NCBI GenBank assembly: GCA_937922775.1 | Contig: CALAKE010000092.1 | Span: 1-6,049 of the forward strand | Source: an uncultured bacterium | Lineage (GTDB): Bacteria > Acidobacteriota > UBA890 | Length of the DNA: 6,049 bases | Direction of reading: 5' to 3' | In this document: piece by piece, positions 1 to 5,573 of the stretch | Numbering within the stretch: position 1 is the stretch's first letter | How the letters are laid out: each line of letters opens with the position of its first letter | Notes under the pieces: model-generated | Told to the model about the DNA's origin: nothing | What the model saw: the letters and a program-made list of their open reading frames with translations, nothing else | The model's database searches: none | Made by a program: the position numbers and the translations under genes

Positions 1-714
1 CGAAGCCACCAGGATGCCGACTGCAAGTGCGGTGACGTACGTGCCCGCGAGGAGCGTCCGTCTACTACGGGGGGCGACCAGCAGGAATAGCACGAAAACT
101 GGAACGTAGATAATGCCGTGGCCCTTCAGAAGCAGCAGCGCTGTGTGGCAGAGACCGGCGAGCGAGGCAGTCAGAGGACTCGGCCGCAGGACTAGCCAAA
201 TCGACAGCAATAAGACGGCGAAGTAGAGGCTCTCAGGAACGGCCATGACCACATTCGCGACAACCGACCCGTTGAAGGCGACCAAGCCGGAGAGTAGCAG
301 CGAGGCCGGGCGGCCCCATCCTGTTCTCCGGCCGAGGAGGTAGGACATCCCAGCGACGATGCCGAACGAGATGATAGTGATCGCCAGCATGGCGCGGTGG
401 CTCGGCCCAGTCACGATCCATGCCCAGGCGCCCACCAGCGAGTAACCTGCCTGCTTGATGGTTTCCAGATCGGGAAAGGTTGCCCCTGCACCACAATGCA
501 TCGGGTAAAGAGTGTTGGTGACGTAGCCCTTGCCTAGGTACAGATTGCGCGCCAGGTGCGCGTGCCACATCTCGTCGTTGACCAGCAGCCCTCGCGACCA
601 CTGGCGCGGATAGAGGAAGACGAAGGAGTAGATCGCGACGGTGAGGCTGATTCCGGTGAAGATGGCGAACTCAGGAAGCTTGTCGAGTCCGGCTCGAAAT
701 CGGTCGAGGCTCAT
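1..714 (-). CDS. GT-C type membrane glycosyltransferase, N-terminal part (runs off the left edge)
   Basis: The reading frame opens at ATG 714 and stays open for 238 codons to the edge of the window, so the C-terminus is missing. The protein begins with a short cytoplasmic stretch and a membrane segment at about residues 14-36. A first periplasmic loop follows with an acidic Asn-Asp-Glu motif (D47, E48) and a segment around residues 50-64 resembling the first loop of PMT/ArnT-like (GT39-related) enzymes. More hydrophobic segments lie at about 107-127, 138-158, 162-177, 183-195, 200-214 and 220-237. Family members usually transfer a sugar from a polyprenyl-phosphate donor on the outer face of the membrane, and the acidic pair is the likely catalytic or metal site. 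The ATG is fixed by an in-frame TGA directly before it; the Shine-Dalgarno signal is weak. Family assignment is good, but the acceptor is unknown. Confidence 0.8.
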   Translation of the reverse strand, partial: MSLDRFRAGLDKLPEFAIFTGISLTVAIYSFVFLYPRQWSRGLLVNDEMWHAHLARNLYLGKGYVTNTLYPMHCGAGATFPDLETIKQAGYSLVGAWAWIVTGPSHRAMLAITIISFGIVAGMSYLLGRRTGWGRPASLLLSGLVAFNGSVVANVVMAVPESLYFAVLLLSIWLVLRPSPLTASLAGLCHTALLLLKGHGIIYVPVFVLFLLVAPRSRRTLLAGTYVTALAVGILVAS

Positions 715-750
715 TCAGGCATCTCTCGGTTCGCGTGGTGCACGGCCCAT
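715..750 (-). other. possible 11-codon leader ORF abutting the glycosyltransferase start
   Basis: On the minus strand an ATG at 750 opens an 11-codon frame (MGRAPREPRDA). It ends with TGA at 717-715, directly followed by the ATG of the glycosyltransferase. The stop-start junction TGAATG is an arrangement that permits translational coupling. No strong ribosome binding site precedes it (only GAGAG about 14 bases upstream), so it may be chance. Confidence 0.2.
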
Positions 751-795
751 CAGCAGGCCGCTCTCAGTGTCACCTGTCCCCTGGGCTTTGTCCAC

Positions 796-813
796 ACAAC
801 GGATCCGGGTTGT
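796..813. repeat. inverted repeat in divergent intergenic region (possible operator)
   Basis: ACAAC at 796-800 is the reverse complement of GTTGT at 809-813. The 8-base centre contains the palindrome GGATCC. It lies between the divergent glycosyltransferase and the plus-strand gene at 898. A regulator site is possible; no regulator is encoded in the window. Confidence 0.3.
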
Positions 814-827
814 CGATTTCGCTGTAA

Positions 828-843
828 CACCCCCCGGAGGGTG
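828..843. repeat. second inverted repeat, GC-rich, same intergenic region
   Basis: CACCC at 828-832 pairs with GGGTG at 839-843, and 834-835 pairs with 836-837 around one mismatch. Its centre lies 31 bp from the centre of the repeat at 796-813, about three helical turns. There is no T-run, so a terminator is unlikely. Confidence 0.3.
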
Positions 844-883
844 CCTGATAGCATAGTGGTTCAAACGCCCTTCGCTTCAGTCC

Positions 884-890
884 GGAGGAG
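884..890 (+). promoter_or_regulatory. strong ribosome binding site fixing the GTG start at 898
   Basis: GGAGGAG sits seven bases before GTG 898. It is the best Shine-Dalgarno match in the window and decides the start. The same frame is open upstream to 556, but that part overlaps the glycosyltransferase on the opposite strand and reads as non-protein-like sequence. Confidence 0.8.
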
Positions 891-897
891 ATCCATC

Positions 898-1242
898 GTG
901 GCGAATCAAAGGTTCGAGTTCGATGAGTACCGGCTCAAGTACGGCCACAGCGGAGTAGATGACACGGCGGCGATACTGGCCTGCTACAAAGACTCCAGCC
1001 TCGTGGGGTTGATCCAGTTTGTCAAAGAGGATTCAGATGTCGCGGGCCACAAGGCGGTTCGAGAGAGTCCGGATGCTCCCGAGATTCCACTCCTGCGCTT
1101 CTCGATCTCGAGGTTCGAGAACATCATCACCACGCTGCGATACGAAAAGCCCCTGTTCATCGAGATCGACACTGATATCGGCTACGGCGGGATCCGAACG
1201 ACGCTGGAGCCCGTGGGCGAAGAAGAGGGCAAGGGGCGGTAG
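898..1242 (+). CDS. protein of unknown function, 114 aa
   Basis: I do not recognise a named family. The 114-residue product is soluble, with no signal peptide or membrane segment and a single Cys (C29). A probable beta-rich first half contains the stretch YGHSGVDD (residues 15-22) and a hydrophobic strand around 35-42. The middle (about 64-82) has a conserved-looking segment rich in Arg, Phe and Ser. The C-terminal third has a strand around 85-92, then a glycine-rich turn and an acidic tail ending in a Pro-Val-Gly-Glu-Glu-Glu run. GTG 898 is chosen because of the GGAGGAG seven bases upstream. It is the first gene of the plus-strand run and stops 32 bases before the kinase ATG, so co-transcription is plausible. 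A small binding or regulatory partner is one guess; no function is claimed. Confidence 0.75.
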   Translation: MANQRFEFDEYRLKYGHSGVDDTAAILACYKDSSLVGLIQFVKEDSDVAGHKAVRESPDAPEIPLLRFSISRFENIITTLRYEKPLFIEIDTDIGYGGIRTTLEPVGEEEGKGR

Positions 1243-1274
1243 CTACAGTCACTAGCAGGTTCCCGGGTTTGGTC

Positions 1275-2855
1275 ATGACCAACCAAATCACCGTAATGGA
1301 GCGTGCCCCGAGCACCGCCCGGGGGCATATGATCTCCGGCTACGAGCTGCCTTCCGCTCAACTGGCGAGGGCACGCGATCGCCTCGGGCGGCTGGCGATG
1401 CTGATGTCCGTGGTCTGGTCTGTTGCGACCGGGCTAATGGCCGTCGTGGCACCCCTGGATACCCGGGTCCCGCACGATAGCCTCATCGCATACCTGTTTT
1501 TCTTCGCGCTCACCATGGTGGCGACGCTGGCCCTGCTCGTCGCTACCCGGATCAAGAGTCTCAGCGACGCGTTCGTCCTGAACCTCGGCCTGGTCTACGA
1601 GGTTGTTCTGTGCTTCATGATCTCGTACGTCATGATCTGGAGGTTCTATGTCGATACCGGCTGGATGCCGGCAGCCACGTGGATCGGCGTCATCATGGTG
1701 ATGTACCCGCTAATCATCCCGAGCCCGCCCCAGCGCACCCTTCTCGCCGCTCTAGCAGCCACCGCCACCGTCCCCGTGTCGATACTCATTCTGAATTTGA
1801 ACGGCACGATCCCCTTCAACTGGATCGACTACGTGAGCATGACGATCGATCCGCTCATTTGCGTGGCCATCGCTGTATTCGGCTCGCGCGTACTGCATGG
1901 GATGCACCAGGATGTCGCACGAGCAAGCGAGTTGGGCAGCTACCGGTTGCAGAAACGTCTTGGTAGCGGCGGAATGGGAGAGGTGTGGATGGCCGAGCAC
2001 CGGCTGTTGTCTCGGCCCGCCGCCATCAAGGTGATGAGCCCGCAGGCCATTGGTGGAAGCAACGAGGACGTCTCGGTACTGATGAAGCGCTTCAAGCGCG
2101 AGGCCCAGGCCACATCGATGATGCACTCCGAGCACACCATCGACCTGTTCGACTTCGGCATCACGGAAGACGGTTTGCTCTACTACGTCATGGAGCTCCT
2201 CGAAGGATTCGACATGGAGTACCTGGTGGAAGAGTGGGGCCCCGTGCGCCCCGAGCGCGCCGTTTGTCTCATGCGCCAGGTCTGTCACTCTCTCGGAGAG
2301 GCGCACGAGAGCGGGCTTATCCACCGCGACGTCAAGCCTGCGAACCTCTATGTCTGCCGCTACGGTCGTGACCACGACTTCGTCAAAGTCCTGGATTTCG
2401 GATTGGTGAAGCACTCCGACGAATCGAGGCTGGACGACGCGAAGCTGACGGCGGCAAACATCGCCGGGGGTACGCCCGCTTACATGTCGCCGGAACAGAT
2501 CCTCGGCCACAAACCCGCCGATGGACGCTCCGATGTCTATGCCCTGGGTTGTGTCGGCTACTGGCTGTTGACGGGGCAACTCGTGTTCGATGGGAGCACG
2601 CCGATGGAGACCATGGTTCATCACACACGCACCCAGCCGGCCGCACCGTCCGAGCGCACTGAAATCGAGGTTCCTCAGCGTCTGGAGGAGATCATTCTCT
2701 CCTGCCTGGAGAAAGATCCGGATGACCGTCCTCAGAACGTCGATGAGCTCGACGATGCCCTGGGAGGGGTACCTCTCGATGAGGAATGGACCGAGGATCG
2801 GGCACGTGAGTGGTGGTCAGTGCACCGGCCGATGTCCCCAAGGAGTGAACAATGA
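1275..2855 (+). CDS. polytopic membrane Ser/Thr protein kinase (Hanks type) with C-terminal kinase domain
   Basis: This is a 526-residue protein if read from ATG 1275. TTG 1269, ATG 1296 and ATG 1329 are in-frame alternatives, and none has a good ribosome binding site. The N-terminal 206 residues hold six hydrophobic segments at about 38-61, 70-92, 102-123, 133-150, 157-174 and 185-206. The kinase domain then starts directly: glycine-rich loop at 229-238 (LGSGGMGEVW), ATP-anchoring K252, helix-C E276, catalytic loop HRDVKPAN at 350-357 (D352), DFG at 374-376, a GTPAYMSPE activation-segment end at 399-407, structural D420 and a subdomain XI Arg near 485. All key residues are present, so it should be an active RD-type kinase that phosphorylates Ser or Thr. 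S381, S384, T392 and T400 in the activation segment are possible autophosphorylation sites. It overlaps the next gene by ATGA. The order is unlike PknB, where the kinase precedes one membrane helix. Confidence 0.93.
   Translation: MTNQITVMERAPSTARGHMISGYELPSAQLARARDRLGRLAMLMSVVWSVATGLMAVVAPLDTRVPHDSLIAYLFFFALTMVATLALLVATRIKSLSDAFVLNLGLVYEVVLCFMISYVMIWRFYVDTGWMPAATWIGVIMVMYPLIIPSPPQRTLLAALAATATVPVSILILNLNGTIPFNWIDYVSMTIDPLICVAIAVFGSRVLHGMHQDVARASELGSYRLQKRLGSGGMGEVWMAEHRLLSRPAAIKVMSPQAIGGSNEDVSVLMKRFKREAQATSMMHSEHTIDLFDFGITEDGLLYYVMELLEGFDMEYLVEEWGPVRPERAVCLMRQVCHSLGEAHESGLIHRDVKPANLYVCRYGRDHDFVKVLDFGLVKHSDESRLDDAKLTAANIAGGTPAYMSPEQILGHKPADGRSDVYALGCVGYWLLTGQLVFDGSTPMETMVHHTRTQPAAPSERTEIEVPQRLEEIILSCLEKDPDDRPQNVDELDDALGGVPLDEEWTEDRAREWWSVHRPMSPRSEQ
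2840..2848 (+). promoter_or_regulatory. ribosome binding site inside the kinase 3' end for the CMD-like gene
   Basis: AAGGAGTGA lies within the last codons of the kinase, just upstream of ATG 2852, which overlaps the kinase stop as ATGA. This supports the start at 2852 and translational coupling of the two genes. Confidence 0.75.
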
Positions 2856-3175
2856 GTGATCCCATGAAGCTGGTGAGTCAGGCGTTCAAGGCTTTCCGAG
2901 AAGAGGCGCCCGATCACGCGGAAGCTTGGATGTCTGCCGTACAGGGCCTCGACCGGGTGAGCGCGCTGGACGACAAGACCAAGCACCTGGCGTACCTGGC
3001 CGTGCTGGCAGCGTTGGGTCGTGACAGCGGTATTCCCTTTCATGTGCATCTGGCTCAACAGGTAGGGGCGAGTCGCGAGGAGATCATCAGCGCCATCCTG
3101 GTGGGTTTGCCTGCCGCCGGCCACATCGTGACGCAGTCGTTGCCGCCGGCGATCACCGAGCTCGACTCCGAGTAG
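2852..3175 (+). CDS. carboxymuconolactone decarboxylase (CMD/AhpD-fold) family protein lacking the CxxC
   Basis: This 107-residue, all-helical single-domain protein matches the CMD/AhpD fold. It has the family's Asp-x-Lys-Thr-Lys opening (residues 40-44), a hydrophobic helix at 47-55, His64 in an FHVH stretch, and the GASREEI helix start at 72-78. In AhpD-type peroxidases the helix before His carries CxxC, used to reduce hydroperoxides. Here those positions read R57-D-S-G60, and the protein has no cysteine at all, so thiol peroxidase chemistry is not possible. A decarboxylase, isomerase or binding role, or simply another CMD subfamily, fits better. The length is normal for a single-domain CMD protein. 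Start codon, strong Shine-Dalgarno and ATGA overlap tie its synthesis to the kinase. Thirty bases separate it from the downstream flavoenzyme. The family call is firm; the function is open. Confidence 0.85.
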   Translation: MSDPMKLVSQAFKAFREEAPDHAEAWMSAVQGLDRVSALDDKTKHLAYLAVLAALGRDSGIPFHVHLAQQVGASREEIISAILVGLPAAGHIVTQSLPPAITELDSE

Positions 3176-3205
3176 ACGCTTCCGGCCGCCTGGAGAGGAA
3201 AGTCG

Positions 3206-3820
3206 ATGAGAGGCATCGCGCTACCGCTGCCCAGCACCTCCGGCGAGGTTTCGCTCGAAGAGACCCTCGAGAAACGCCGGTCGTTGCGGTCGTTCAGTCC
3301 CGATCCGCTGAGTCTCGAAGAGGTCTCTCAACTACTCTGGGCTGCCCAGGGAATCACCGGCCAAGCAAAGGAGCGAACCGCGCCATCGGCGGGTGCGACC
3401 TTTCCCATCGAGCTCTACGTGGCGGCCGGCGCTGTTGAAGGTTTGCCCGTCGGGGTCTTCAGGTACCACCCGGTCGTGCATCGGCTGGAGGCGGTTGCCG
3501 CCACTGACGTTCGCCCCGACCTGGTGCGAGCGACCGGAAAGCAGGACTTCATCGGCCTCGCGCCGCTGGTGATGGCCGTTGCGGCCGTGCGGGCTCGCAC
3601 CCGCAAGGAGTACGGCGAGCGCGCGGTGCGATACGTTGACATGGAGGCCGGGGCTGTTCTGCAGAATGCCTCTCTCCAAGGTGTGGCCCTGGGGCTCGGT
3701 AGTGTCGTAGTGGGTGCCTTCAAGGACGAGGAAGTCAAGCAGATCCTCGGCATCGAGGGACAGGAGCGATTCCTGGCGATGCTGGCCGTTGGGCGACCCG
3801 GGCGCCAGGAGGGCGGGTAG
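3206..3820 (+). CDS. SagB/ThcOx-type nitroreductase-family FMN oxidoreductase
   Basis: The 204-residue protein has the nitroreductase signature of the SagB/ThcOx branch. An RRSLRSF stretch at 24-30 should bind the FMN phosphate. PSAGATFPIELYV at 60-72 is the SagB-type flavin-contact segment, and GVFRYHPVVHRLE at 83-95 is typical of the branch. The C-terminal half has the conserved helix from about 142 to 158 (with E147, Q153, N154) and the glycine-rich VALGLGSVVVGAF at 160-172. Relatives use FMN to oxidise or reduce small molecules; in RiPP pathways SagB oxidises azolines to azoles. No YcaO, E1-like protein or precursor peptide is visible here, so azole formation is not supported and this looks like the common stand-alone type. 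ATG 3206 has GAGAGGA about six bases upstream. No signal peptide is seen, so it should be cytoplasmic. The next gene begins five bases after its stop. Confidence 0.9.
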   Translation: MRGIALPLPSTSGEVSLEETLEKRRSLRSFSPDPLSLEEVSQLLWAAQGITGQAKERTAPSAGATFPIELYVAAGAVEGLPVGVFRYHPVVHRLEAVAATDVRPDLVRATGKQDFIGLAPLVMAVAAVRARTRKEYGERAVRYVDMEAGAVLQNASLQGVALGLGSVVVGAFKDEEVKQILGIEGQERFLAMLAVGRPGRQEGG

Positions 3821-3825
3821 GCTGC

Positions 3826-4353
3826 ATGGGCCCTCCGATTCATCTCGAGCCGGTGGGCATGCGGCATGCTCCCGAGGTACAGAGGCTGGTGACCAGCCAC
3901 CCCGACATCGTGGCGATGACTCGCATGCCCGATCCCTATCCCGACGACGGTGCGGCCGCGTGGCTCGAGCAGGCGATCCCCAAGTGCGAGGCAGGTGAGT
4001 GGTATGTCTTCGCCATCACCCGCGAGGACGGACAAGCCGTTGGGCTGATCGGACTCATCGGGGAAAGCGAGCGCGGCGCCGAGATGGGCTACTGGATTGG
4101 CGGGCCCTTCATGAACGAAGGATTTGCAACCCAGGCAGTTGGGTTGCTCCTTGAATTCGCTTTCAGCGAGCTAGGCCTCGAACGCGTTTTTGCGACGCCG
4201 TTGGAGAGGAATCTCGCGTCCCGGCGAGTCCTCGAGAAGAACGGCCTCGAGGTCGCGCGCACCTATCCGAACACCGAAGAGAAGTGGGAGCCGACGGACA
4301 TGTTCATGGAGTATGCACTGACCCGCGACGAATGGGCCGGTAGCTTCTCCTAG
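3826..4353 (+). CDS. GNAT-family N-acetyltransferase (RimJ/RimL-like)
   Basis: This 175-residue protein has the GNAT fold of the RimJ/RimL or AAC(6')-like group, which transfers acetyl from acetyl-CoA to an amine. Visible parts are the N-terminal strand IHLEPVGM (5-12), a central strand with VGLIGLIGE around 72-80, motif A GYWIGGPFMNEGFATQA at 88-104 (acetyl-CoA pyrophosphate loop), and motif B NLASRRVLEKNGLE at 129-142. Glu98 sits in motif A where many relatives carry Arg, Lys or Gln. The substrate could be a protein N-terminus, a small amine or an aminoglycoside, and the sequence does not decide. ATG 3826 lies five bases after the flavoenzyme stop. An AGGAGGG at 3807-3813 is available but rather distant (12 bases). 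It is the last plus-strand gene of the run and converges with the radical SAM gene, with nine bases between the stops. Confidence 0.9.
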   Translation: MGPPIHLEPVGMRHAPEVQRLVTSHPDIVAMTRMPDPYPDDGAAAWLEQAIPKCEAGEWYVFAITREDGQAVGLIGLIGESERGAEMGYWIGGPFMNEGFATQAVGLLLEFAFSELGLERVFATPLERNLASRRVLEKNGLEVARTYPNTEEKWEPTDMFMEYALTRDEWAGSFS

Positions 4354-4359
4354 CTACCG
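4338..4359. terminator. hairpin between convergent genes, possible bidirectional terminator
   Basis: CGGTAGCT at 4338-4345 pairs perfectly with AGCTACCG at 4352-4359 around a six-base loop. The hairpin contains the stop codon of the acetyltransferase and ends four bases before the radical SAM stop codon. Position and symmetry suit a shared transcription end, but no T-run follows on either strand, so it is not a classical intrinsic terminator. Confidence 0.4.
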
Positions 4360-4362
4360 AGC

Positions 4363-5445
4363 TCAGCCCCCGATGTATACGGGCTGGCGCCTGGCGCCCC
4401 AGTCGCCGGGCCGTGGCTCGAGCACGCCGGCGCAGGATGTGCCGCAACTCGGACAAGCGAGCTCCTGCGTGAGCTCCCAGGCCGTCATGGCATACCAGTT
4501 GCGGACGATCAGATGCTGGCCGCATTCGTGGCAAGAGGTCGTGTCCCCGTCGGGATCGACGACGTTGCCCGTGTAGGCGTAACGAACCCCGTTCTTCATC
4601 GCAATTTGCCGGGCCCGCGTGAGCGTGGCTGGCGGAGTTGCCGGCCGGTCACGCAGCTTCCAGTCGGGGTGGAAGGCGGAGAAGTGCATGGGAACGTCGG
4701 GGCCGAGGTTCTCAACCACCCACTGAGTCATCTCCTCGATCTCGGAATCCGAGTCGTTGAGCCCGGGAATGATGAGTGTCGTCGTTTCGAACCAGACATC
4801 GGTCTCGTGCCTCAGGTACAGGAGCGTTTCGAGCACCGGCTCGAGGTGCCCGGCACAGGTCTGGGTGTAGAAGTCCTCGGTAAAGGCTTTCAGATCGACG
4901 TTCGCGGCATCCATCCAGCGGTAGAATTCTTCGCGCGGCTCGGCACAAACATAGCCTGCGGTGACGGCTACGTTCTTCACTCCCTGCTCGCGGCAGGCTT
5001 GCGCCACATCGACCGCGTACTCGTGGAAGATAACCGGGTCGTTGTACGTGAACGCGACGCTGCGGCACTCGAGATCCACCGCTACTTGGGCGAGGCTCTG
5101 TGGTGATGCCTGGTCGGCAAGGCGGTCGAACTCCCTCGACTTGCTGATGTCCCAGTTCTGGCAGAACAGGCAGCCGAGGTTGCATCCCGCGGTGCCGAAC
5201 GAGAGCACGGGCGTGCCGGGCAGAAAGTGGTTCAGCGGCTTCTTCTCGATAGGGTCGATGCAGAAGCCGCTCGATCGACCATAGGTGGTGAGGACAATCT
5301 CATCGCCCTCGCGAGCGCGAACGAAGCAGAAGCCACGTTGGCCGTCCGTGAGCCGACAGTATCGAGGGCAGAGATCGCACTGGATGCGACCGTCCTCCAT
5401 CTCATGCCAAAACCGACCGGGATGTGTCGCGGATGCCGGCTGCAC
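4363..5445 (-). CDS. amrS: AmmeMemoRadiSam system radical SAM enzyme (AmrS-like)
   Basis: This 360-residue protein has the layout of the AmmeMemoRadiSam/PflA-like radical SAM family. An N-terminal cysteine cluster (C23, C26, C30, C40, in a C-x-L-C-P-x-x-C context) precedes the radical SAM motif CNLGCLFC. Its C88, C92 and C95 bind the 4Fe-4S cluster that cleaves S-adenosylmethionine. Further family marks are FTYNDPVIF around 132-140, VTAGYV at 161-166, NVDLKAF at 182-188 and IIPGLND at 225-231. The C-terminus has a zinc-ribbon-like set (C305, C308, C331, C334). Relatives are encoded near AMMECR1 (AmrA) and MEMO (AmrB), but neither is in this window. The reaction is not established as far as I know. 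GTG 5445 is chosen because GGAAGGG lies seven bases upstream and the protein is then of normal length. It diverges from the lipoprotein gene and converges on the acetyltransferase. Confidence 0.9.
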   Translation of the reverse strand: MQPASATHPGRFWHEMEDGRIQCDLCPRYCRLTDGQRGFCFVRAREGDEIVLTTYGRSSGFCIDPIEKKPLNHFLPGTPVLSFGTAGCNLGCLFCQNWDISKSREFDRLADQASPQSLAQVAVDLECRSVAFTYNDPVIFHEYAVDVAQACREQGVKNVAVTAGYVCAEPREEFYRWMDAANVDLKAFTEDFYTQTCAGHLEPVLETLLYLRHETDVWFETTTLIIPGLNDSDSEIEEMTQWVVENLGPDVPMHFSAFHPDWKLRDRPATPPATLTRARQIAMKNGVRYAYTGNVVDPDGDTTSCHECGQHLIVRNWYAMTAWELTQELACPSCGTSCAGVLEPRPGDWGARRQPVYIGG

Positions 5446-5452
5446 TGGTCTG

Positions 5453-5459
5453 CCCTTCC
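5453..5459 (-). promoter_or_regulatory. ribosome binding site supporting the GTG start of the radical SAM gene
   Basis: Read on the minus strand, GGAAGGG ends seven bases before GTG 5445. The nearby ATG on the minus strand at 5462 is out of frame with the gene, so the GTG is the best start. Confidence 0.65.
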
Positions 5460-5476
5460 ATTATTCGTGACGCTGG

Positions 5477-5489
5477 GTCCGTCGCGGAC
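5477..5489. repeat. short perfect inverted repeat in the divergent promoter region (possible operator)
   Basis: GTCCG (5477-5481) and CGGAC (5485-5489) form a perfect 5-bp inverted repeat around TCG. It occupies the place of the missing -35 element of the plus-strand promoter and lies just downstream of the expected minus-strand start, so a bound protein could affect both genes. Confidence 0.35.
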
Positions 5490-5498
5490 ACACATCTC

Positions 5499-5504
5499 AG
5501 TATA
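5499..5504 (-). promoter_or_regulatory. -10 element candidate for the radical SAM gene
   Basis: Read on the minus strand the sequence is TATACT, five of six matches to a sigma70-type -10. It lies about 54 bases before GTG 5445, giving a leader of roughly 47 bases. No good -35 is seen 16-18 bases upstream. It overlaps the plus-strand -10 at 5501-5506. Confidence 0.4.
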
Positions 5505-5506
5505 AT
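5501..5506 (+). promoter_or_regulatory. -10 element candidate (TATAAT) for the lipoprotein gene
   Basis: A perfect TATAAT lies 67 bases before ATG 5574 in an otherwise G+C-rich stretch, which would give a leader of about 61 bases. At the -35 distance there is no TTGACA-like sequence; the inverted repeat at 5477-5489 lies there instead, which hints at activator dependence or another sigma factor. Confidence 0.5.
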
Positions 5507-5573
5507 CGCGCAGGACATCAAAATCGGAGCTCACCAGAAACAGACATCAGTAATGCACAGGGAGCGCAGCACC

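Noticed and set aside
233..601. 122-codon minus-strand frame inside the glycosyltransferase
   Set aside because: It lies in a different frame from the 238-codon membrane protein, which has a family-like acidic loop and regular hydrophobic segments.
823..857. possible ECF-type or sigma70 promoter (TGTAAC, CATAGT) before the plus-strand run
   Set aside because: No -35/-10 pair with acceptable spacing and match could be assembled, so no promoter is called.
556..897. upstream extension of the 114-aa gene in the same frame
   Set aside because: It overlaps the glycosyltransferase on the other strand, reads as low-quality protein sequence, and GTG 898 has an excellent ribosome binding site.
1269..1274. 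TTG 1269 as start of the kinase
   Set aside because: ATG 1275 is two codons downstream and a more usual start codon; neither has a clear ribosome binding site, so the choice remains tentative.
1752..2624. 290-codon open frame on the minus strand opposite the kinase
   Set aside because: It is antisense to a gene with all kinase motifs. The translation has no recognisable domain and is typical of a G+C-rich shadow frame.
4513..5106. 197-codon plus-strand frame opposite the radical SAM gene
   Set aside because: The minus strand carries the intact radical SAM signatures over the same bases, and the plus-strand product is rich in shadow-like Val, Gly and Arg without motifs.
5516..5521. TTGATG on the minus strand as -35 for the radical SAM gene
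   Set aside because: Only 11 bases separate it from TATACT, too short for a sigma70 promoter.
5232..5534. 100-codon minus-strand frame starting upstream of the radical SAM gene
   Set aside because: It has no ribosome binding site, and most of it is an off-frame reading of the radical SAM N-terminus.
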